Assembly: GCA_021463315.1 (NCBI GenBank)
Contig: JAJTXO010000123.1
Location: 1 to 8,544 of the forward strand
DNA: 8,544 nucleotides
Direction of reading: 5' to 3'
Source: Caldilineales bacterium
Lineage (GTDB): Bacteria; Chloroflexota; Anaerolineae; JAAEKA01
The notes below the pieces were generated by a model. That model saw nothing but the letters and a program-made list of their open reading frames with translations. It made no database searches and was not told the origin of the DNA. Below are positions 1-3,968 of the stretch, in pieces. The position numbers and the translations under genes are program-made. Within the stretch, counting starts at the first letter, position 1, and every line of letters starts with the position of its first letter.

Positions 1-1
1 C

Positions 2-361
2 CTTGGCGCAGTGCTGATGCTGGCGCTGGCGGGCTGCAGCGCGCCAGCCAAGCCGCCGGCCGGCCAACCGGCCGCGGCTGTGGCGCAGCCCGTCCAGGTG
101 ACCAAGATCGAGGTGGACCAACTGGCGGCGATGCTGGAAGACAAGGACTTTACCTTTGTGAACGTCCACATCCCCTACGAAGGCCTGGGGAACCCTCTAC
201 CGCGAGGAAGAGCTGTGGCAGGTGATCGCCTTCGTGCGCGGCTTCGCCTTCCGTTTGGGCGATTAGAGCAGGCCGGTCGCCATGTGAAGTCGATCGCCGG
301 CACGTTCATGGTGGCCATGCTCTCGCCCAGCCCCGGCACAATGCCGGCGTTGCGCAGTTGA
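2..361 (+). CDS. Rhodanese-like lipoprotein, 5' partial and broken after about residue 60
   Basis: The reading frame is already open at base 2 and enters the end of a lipoprotein signal peptide: hydrophobic residues lead to a lipobox L-A-G-C (26-37), whose cysteine would be lipidated. An Ala/Pro-rich linker follows, then 'VDQLAAMLEDKDFTFVNVHI' with 'PYEG' next, which matches the first strand and helix of rhodanese-like domains found in exported Chloroflexota proteins. From about base 185 the similarity stops. The frame reads on to a TGA at 359-361 as low-complexity Arg/Gly/Ala sequence that looks out of frame, while a different frame carries a cytochrome-like tail. The rhodanese active-site cysteine loop is therefore missing. 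The true start lies left of the window; the GTG at 11 is inside the signal peptide and is not the start. The lipoprotein call is firm, the rhodanese call moderate, and the product is probably non-functional. Confidence 0.55.
   Translation, partial: LGAVLMLALAGCSAPAKPPAGQPAAAVAQPVQVTKIEVDQLAAMLEDKDFTFVNVHIPYEGLGNPLPRGRAVAGDRLRARLRLPFGRLEQAGRHVKSIAGTFMVAMLSPSPGTMPALRS
186..266 (+). pseudogene. C-terminal remnant of a c-type cytochrome domain
   Basis: In the frame shifted by one base from the lipoprotein, 186-263 reads W-G-T-L-Y-R-E-E-E-L-W-Q-V-I-A-F-V-R and then 'GFAFRLGD', ending at TAG 264-266. The pattern of a 'W-G' turn, acidic residues, then 'ELWQVIAFVR' is the usual last helix of small class I cytochrome c domains. 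No CxxCH haem motif lies upstream in this frame, so only the tail is present. It joins the rhodanese-like fragment at about 181-188. Either an internal deletion fused two neighbouring exported-protein genes, or the join is an assembly artefact. The family call rests on 26 residues only. Confidence 0.4.
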
Positions 362-519
362 ATGCCGATCCAGTTGATCACGTTGACCAGGCCAGGCGCG
401 CCGGCAAAGACGATGTAGTAGAGCAGCACCAGCATCGGCACGCCGCGGATGATTTCGACGTAGAAGGTGGCGATTTCGTTGACCGCCCGCCGGCTGGAGA
501 CGCGGCCCAGCCCGATGGC
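268..519 (-). pseudogene. Fragment of an amino-acid ABC transporter permease (HisM/GlnP type)
   Basis: Read on the minus strand from about 519 to 271, this gives an uninterrupted stretch of about 83 residues: 'AIGLGRVSS', then 'TFYVEIIRGVPMLVLLYYIV', then 'FAGAPGLVNVINWIGIQLRN', ending 'AIDFTWRPA'. The 'Y-V-E-I-I-R-G-x-P-M-L-V' core is the signature of polar amino-acid ABC permeases (usual consensus YVEliRGtPllvqL), with the following hydrophobic run as a membrane helix. The N-terminal helix is absent, as is everything after 'TWR', including the EAA loop that contacts the ATPase. No substrate-binding protein or ATPase gene lies nearby. One end abuts the cytochrome-like stop at 264-266 and the other ends at about 519, so this is a relic with two sharp edges. 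Confidence 0.55.
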
Positions 520-775
520 CGATTTTGACCTTGAACAGTCAGTCTGGGACGCTAGTTCTTCCGACCCGGCAGCGCCGGACTACGACGCGCGTATGGCTGG
601 CTTCATGGTGGTGGACGGCGTCATGACGGTCTCTGAGGCAACTCAATGGCATCCTCAATTCTGCCCAGATCCAGTGTCCGGCGGGCACAGCGACGGACGA
701 TCCGGGAAGTTCGGCCGGCAGGAACTGCAATATGACGGGGGTCATAGCGGCGGCAGTCGCGTTGTGCTATGCTGA
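515..775 (+). other. Unrecognised reading frame, 86 codons, doubtful gene
   Basis: An ATG at 515 begins 'MADFDLEQSVWDASSSDPAA' and then 'PDYDARMAGFMVV'. The first 35 residues or so have a natural-looking acidic composition, as at the start of a soluble bacterial protein. From about codon 50 the sequence becomes Gly/Ser/Arg-rich with no recognisable fold, up to TGA 773-775. The nearest purine-rich stretch (GGAGA, 496-500) is 14 bases upstream, too far for a good ribosome site, and it lies inside the permease remnant. This may be the front of another broken gene, continuing the fragment mosaic. I recognise no family. Confidence 0.2.
765..773 (+). promoter_or_regulatory. Possible extended -10 promoter element for the redox operon
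   Basis: TGCTATGCT fits an extended -10 box (TGnTATnnT). It lies about 68 bases before the ATG at 841, at the end of the fragment region and just before the first intact gene. No convincing -35 hexamer is present, which is tolerated at extended -10 promoters. It is a short motif and could be chance. Confidence 0.25.
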
Positions 776-826
776 GCATTGGCGCAGGCAATTCTGCGTC
801 AGCCGCTGGCGTCTGGCCAGCTTTGC

Positions 827-832
827 AGGAGG
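827..832 (+). promoter_or_regulatory. Ribosome binding site fixing the start at 841
   Basis: AGGAGG lies 8 bases before the ATG at 841. The same frame is open from 769 (ATG), but that upstream start has no comparable site and the 24 residues it would add do not resemble the family N-terminus. The start at 841 is therefore preferred. Confidence 0.75.
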
Positions 833-840
833 CATGTAGC

Positions 841-1440
841 ATGGCCGCTGAAATCTCGTCCAGCGATGAACGGCTGCGGCAACTGTTCAAGATCGGCAAC
901 CGCTTCATGGTGCTGCTGTTTCGCCTGGGGTTGGGCGGCTGGGGCAACGGGCCGCGGACCAGCCAGGTGATGGTGTTGGTGCATCGGGGGCGCAAGAGTG
1001 GCCTGCTGCGCCGGACCCCGGTCAACTACGCGGTGGTGGAGGATGTGATCTACTGCGCGGCCGCGTTTGGCAGCCGCGCCGACTGGTATCGCAACATCCT
1101 GGCCGACCCGCGCGTGGAGATTTGGCTGCCCGATGGATGGTACGCGGGCGAGGCTGAGGAGGTGTCGCCGGACGACCCGCAGCGCGACGCGCTGGTGCGG
1201 CAGGTGCTGATCGCCAGCGGCTTTGCCGCGCCCCTCTTCGCTGGCGTCAACCCCAAGACCATCGACGACGAGAAGCTGGCCCAGCTCAGCGCGCCCTACC
1301 GGCTGATCCGCATCTATCCCAGCGAGGCCTGCACTGGCCCCGGCGGGCCGGGCGACCTGGCCTGGGTGTGGCCCGCGGCGACCTTCGTGCTGCTGGCGCT
1401 GCTGCTGTGTGGTAGCCGGCGGAAGACCACGCGATCCTGA
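841..1440 (+). CDS. Nitroreductase-family deazaflavin (F420)-dependent oxidoreductase, C-terminal membrane anchor
   Basis: This 199-residue protein belongs to the Ddn/DUF385 family of split-barrel enzymes that use a deazaflavin (F420) or related flavin to reduce quinones or nitro compounds. The visible family core is 'VLVHRGRKSGLLRRTPVNY' (residues 45-63), the G-R-K-S-G phosphate-binding stretch, followed by 'AFGSRADWYRNILADPRVEI' (75-94), matching the family pattern G...P.W..NL.A.P.V. The substrate position is not readable. Residues 174-190 (WVWPAATFVLLALLLCG) form a hydrophobic segment followed by 'SRRKTTRS', which looks like a tail anchor with a positive cytoplasmic end; most family members are about 130-150 residues and soluble. 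The next gene begins 34 bases later. F420 use is inferred from the family, since no F420-biosynthesis gene is in view; flavin use by some split-barrel relatives is the main alternative. Confidence 0.85.
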   Translation: MAAEISSSDERLRQLFKIGNRFMVLLFRLGLGGWGNGPRTSQVMVLVHRGRKSGLLRRTPVNYAVVEDVIYCAAAFGSRADWYRNILADPRVEIWLPDGWYAGEAEEVSPDDPQRDALVRQVLIASGFAAPLFAGVNPKTIDDEKLAQLSAPYRLIRIYPSEACTGPGGPGDLAWVWPAATFVLLALLLCGSRRKTTRS

Positions 1441-1462
1441 GGCGCCAAGCAGAAGATCCGCC

Positions 1463-1469
1463 AAGGAGG
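1463..1469 (+). promoter_or_regulatory. Ribosome binding site fixing the start at 1475
   Basis: AAGGAGG stands 5 bases before ATG 1475. The frame is open further left to an ATG at 1409 inside the previous gene, but the 22 extra residues are Arg/Pro-rich and unlike a flavodoxin start, so 1475 is the start. Confidence 0.75.
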
Positions 1470-1474
1470 CAACG

Positions 1475-1996
1475 ATGACCCATCGAGTTCTGGTGGTCTA
1501 TGCCACCAAATATGGCGCGACGGCCGGCATTGCCGAGAAGATCGGCCAGGTGCTGCGCGCGGCGGGATTGGCCGTCGACGTTCAGCAGGCCGGCCAGGCC
1601 GGCGATCCGGCGGCCTATCAGGCCGTGGTCTTGGGCAGCGCCGTGTACATTGGCCGCTGGCGCAAGGAAGCGGCGAAGTTCTTGCGGGACAACGAGCAGA
1701 CGCTGGCCCAACGGCCGGTCTGGATCTTCAACAGCGGCCCCCTGGGCGAGGGCAACGCGGCCGAGCAGGCCGGCGATCTGGGCTTTCCCAAGGGGCTGCG
1801 TCCCATCGCCGAGCGCATCAAGGTCCGCGACATCGCCATCTTCTTCGGCGCGGTCGACCTGGCGAAACTGAACCCCCTGGAGCGCTGGATGCTCAAGAAC
1901 GTCAAGTCGCCCAGCGGCGACTTCCGCGACTGGGAGGCTATCGCAGCCTGGGCGACTGGGATCGCGGCGGCGCTGCAGGAAGGAGAACCGGCATGA
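1475..1996 (+). CDS. Flavodoxin-domain protein, HemG-like
   Basis: The 173-residue product begins 'MTHRVLVVYATKYGATAGIA': a first beta-strand followed by the FMN-phosphate loop T-K-Y-G-A-T (residues 11-16). 'AVVLGSAVYIGRW' (50-62) and 'WIFNSGPLG' (83-91) are the second and third FMN-facing segments. The C-terminal part 'FFGAVDLAKLNPLERWMLKN' (123-142) and 'GDFRDWEAIAAWA' (148-160) follows the layout of HemG, the quinone-linked protoporphyrinogen oxidase, and of uncharacterised flavodoxin-domain proteins common in Chloroflexota. A haem role is not proven, because no other haem gene is present and many paralogues have unknown partners. It probably carries electrons as an FMN protein in the cytoplasm, perhaps membrane-associated as HemG is. 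Its stop (1994-1996) overlaps the next start as ATGA, which suggests translational coupling. Confidence 0.8.
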   Translation: MTHRVLVVYATKYGATAGIAEKIGQVLRAAGLAVDVQQAGQAGDPAAYQAVVLGSAVYIGRWRKEAAKFLRDNEQTLAQRPVWIFNSGPLGEGNAAEQAGDLGFPKGLRPIAERIKVRDIAIFFGAVDLAKLNPLERWMLKNVKSPSGDFRDWEAIAAWATGIAAALQEGEPA

Positions 1997-2505
1997 AAGC
2001 CATCGTCGTCTATGAGTCCCATTGGGGCAACACCGCAGCCATCGCCCGCGCCGTCGCCGAGGGGATCGGACCTGACGCGGCCGTGCTGGCCACCGACGAA
2101 GCCACCCCCGCAGCCATCGCCGATGTCGATCTGATCGTGGCTGGCTCGCCGCTGCTGGGCTTCAACCTGCCCACCGAGGCCATGCTCCATGGACTGGCAA
2201 ACAACGCCGCCAAGGATCCCACGCCGCCCGATCTGTCGCACCCCTCCATGCGCGCCTGGCTGGAAGCGACGCCCCAGGGCGACGGCCGCGGCGCGGCCGC
2301 CTTCGAGACGCGCATCTGGTGGTCGCCCGGCAGCGCGGCCAAGGCGATCCTGAAGCGGCTGGAGGCGCTGGGCTATCGTCCAGTGGACAAGGCTGAGCGC
2401 TTCATCGTCGAAGGCAAGTATGGCCCGCTGCGCGAGGGGGAGCTGGAGCGGGCCCGAGCCTGGGGCGCAGAGTTGGTCCAGCAGATGGCTGGCGCAGGGC
2501 GCTGA
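1993..2505 (+). CDS. Flavodoxin family protein
   Basis: The 170-residue protein begins 'MKAIVVYESHWGNTAAIARA', with the FMN-phosphate loop S-H-W-G-N-T at residues 9-14, as in classical flavodoxins (T/S-x-T-G-x-T class). 'DLIVAGSPLLGFNLPTE' (46-62) supplies the second flavin loop. The middle (70-105) is Pro/Ala-rich and less typical. 'KRLEALGYRPVDKAERFIVE' (121-140) followed by 'GKYGPLREGELERA' is the last strand and helix seen in flavodoxin-like proteins of Actinobacteria and Chloroflexota. A good AAGGAG (1980-1985) sits 7 bases before the ATG. It differs clearly in sequence from the upstream flavodoxin, so the pair is not a recent duplication. The two could serve different partners; the redox partner is unknown. 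Confidence 0.8.
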   Translation: MKAIVVYESHWGNTAAIARAVAEGIGPDAAVLATDEATPAAIADVDLIVAGSPLLGFNLPTEAMLHGLANNAAKDPTPPDLSHPSMRAWLEATPQGDGRGAAAFETRIWWSPGSAAKAILKRLEALGYRPVDKAERFIVEGKYGPLREGELERARAWGAELVQQMAGAGR

Positions 2506-2543
2506 CCTCAGCCCTTGCTGTTGGCCCGTGCCGTCGACAGAGA

Positions 2544-2629
2544 GACTTCGGAAGTCACCGCCTCAACTGCAGACCGGGTCCTAAACCCTACACCAGGTCC
2601 TTTCAACTGCTGCGGCGACTTCCGAAGTC
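2544..2629 (+). repeat. Two 13-base palindromes in opposite orientation before the MFS gene
   Basis: GACTTCGGAAGTC occupies 2544-2556 and GACTTCCGAAGTC occupies 2617-2629. Each is a palindrome around one central base (arms GACTTC/GAAGTC), and the second is the exact reverse complement of the first. Their centres are 73 bases apart, about seven helical turns. The spacer contains TCAACTGC twice (2563-2570 and 2603-2610) and GGTCCT twice (2577-2582 and 2596-2601). The pair fills the gap between the flavodoxin stop and the exporter start. It could be a two-site operator for a dimeric regulator, or the ends of a small palindromic repeat element. Confidence 0.6.
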
Positions 2630-2653
2630 ATGACATCAGGACCATCCATCGCT

Positions 2654-3892
2654 ATGTCAAATCCGAAAGCTGTAACCAAGCCAGGCTTCGTGGAGTTCGT
2701 CGCGCTGATGGCGCTGATGATGTCGCTGGTCGCCATGTCCATCGATGCCATGCTGCCGGCGCTGTCTCAGATCGGCGCGGAGCTGGGCGTGCAGCAGGAA
2801 AACACCAGCCAGTTGATTGTCACCGTGATCTTCCTGGGGCTGGCCGTGGGCCAGTTGATCTACGGCCCGCTGTCGGACAGCATCGGCCGCAAGCCGGCCA
2901 TCTATCTGGGCTACTCCATCTTCTTCATCGGCTCCTTGCTGTCGATCTTTGCCTCCACCTTCCCCATGATGTTGGCAGGACGGCTGTTGCAGGGCATCGG
3001 CATGGCCGCGCCGCGCAGCGTCACCATGGCGTTGATCCGCGATCGCTACGAGGGGCGCGCCATGGCTCAGGTGATGTCCTTCATTTCAGTGGTCTTCATC
3101 CTGGTGCCGATCCTTGCGCCCAGCTTTGGCCAGATCATCCTGCAAGTCGCCGACTGGCGCGCCATCTTCGTCGTGCTGCTCCTGCTAGGGATGGTTTCCC
3201 TGCTCTGGTTCGCTCTGCGCCAGCCAGAGACGCTGGCCCGGGAGCGCCGCGCGCCTCTGTCAGCCTCGCGCGTCGGCCGTGCGCTGCGTGAGGTGCTGAG
3301 CCATCGCGTGGCGTTGGGCTACACCTTGATGGCCGGACTGATCTCCGGCGCGTTTCAGGGCTATCTGAGCTCGGCGCAGCAGATCTTTCAGTTTCAGTAC
3401 GAGCTGGGGACGCTCTTCCCCGTGATCTTCGCGGTCAACGCGGCCGCCATTGGCCTGGCGTCCTTCACCAACGGCCGGCTGGTGATGCGCTACGGCATGC
3501 GCGCCCTGGCCCGAGTGGCCTTGCACGTCCTGTGCGTGTTGTCGGTTCTCTTCGTGGTTGTCGTGTGGGCTGCCCAGGGCAATCCTTCGCTCTGGCTGTT
3601 CATGGTCTATCTGATGCCATCGTTCTTCTGCATCGGCATCCTCTTCGGCAACATCAACTCCATGGCCATGGAGCCGCTGGGGCACATCGCTGGCGTCGGC
3701 GCGGCGGTGGTCGGCTCCCTGTCGACTCTGGTGGCCACGCCGTTGGGCATGCTGATCGGCCAGGCCTACAACGGCACGATCCTGCCCTTGATCGTGGGCT
3801 TTGCCGCGCTGGGGCTGGGCGCGCTGGCCCTGATGCGCTGGGCCGAAGGCTCGCGGGCGTCCGCGTCCCCAGAGATGGAGTCAACCGTCTGA
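2654..3892 (+). CDS. MFS transporter, Bcr/CflA-type multidrug efflux
   Basis: The product has 412 residues if translated from 2654, normal for this 12-helix family. Helix 1 contains 'MSIDAMLPALSQI', with the buried Asp and following Pro (D31, P35) that mark Bcr/CflA proteins. Motif A is 'GPLSDSIGRKPAIYLG' (71-86), in the loop between helices 2 and 3. 'RLLQGIGMAAPRS' (110-122) holds the helix-4 arginine, and 'ILVPILAPSFGQ' (149-160) is the helix-5 antiporter motif. The C-terminal half has further hydrophobic segments and ends with a short polar tail. It should export drugs or metabolites across the inner membrane using the proton gradient; the substrate cannot be read. An in-frame ATG at 2630 would add eight residues, but it touches the palindrome and has no ribosome site. 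The weak AGGA (2638-2641) favours 2654. Confidence 0.88.
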   Translation: MSNPKAVTKPGFVEFVALMALMMSLVAMSIDAMLPALSQIGAELGVQQENTSQLIVTVIFLGLAVGQLIYGPLSDSIGRKPAIYLGYSIFFIGSLLSIFASTFPMMLAGRLLQGIGMAAPRSVTMALIRDRYEGRAMAQVMSFISVVFILVPILAPSFGQIILQVADWRAIFVVLLLLGMVSLLWFALRQPETLARERRAPLSASRVGRALREVLSHRVALGYTLMAGLISGAFQGYLSSAQQIFQFQYELGTLFPVIFAVNAAAIGLASFTNGRLVMRYGMRALARVALHVLCVLSVLFVVVVWAAQGNPSLWLFMVYLMPSFFCIGILFGNINSMAMEPLGHIAGVGAAVVGSLSTLVATPLGMLIGQAYNGTILPLIVGFAALGLGALALMRWAEGSRASASPEMESTV

Positions 3893-3893
3893 G

Positions 3894-3957
3894 CGGCGCA
3901 GCAGGCTCGGCGCAGCAGTTTCGGTACTGCACGACTCTCACGCGAAGGCGCAAAGCC
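3894..3957 (+). repeat. Small repeats in the MFS-regulator gap
   Basis: CGGCGCAGCAG occurs twice (3894-3904 and 3908-3918, period 14). Just after, CTCTCACGCGAAGGCGCAAAG (3935-3955, written here as CTCTCACGCG then AAGGCGCAAAG) contains two diverged 8-base units, GCGAAGGC and GCAAAGCC. The second stretch resembles the short 'acgc-aaag-gcgc-aaag' tandem repeats scattered through many bacterial genomes. No hairpin with a T-run is visible, so no terminator is called. Confidence 0.35.
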
Positions 3958-3968
3958 ACCCCACCCAC

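Noticed and set aside
267..840. Integrase, transposase or tRNA explaining the left-end mosaic
   Set aside because: No transposase motifs, terminal inverted repeats with target duplication, or cloverleaf sequence could be seen on either strand.
799..1464. Minus-strand frame of 221 codons opposite the nitroreductase gene
   Set aside because: It is Gln/His/Arg-rich antisense composition; the sense strand shows the GRKSG family core.
2515..3291. Plus-strand frame of 258 codons overlapping the exporter start
   Set aside because: It is His/Arg-rich with no family pattern; the overlapping frame has clear MFS motifs.
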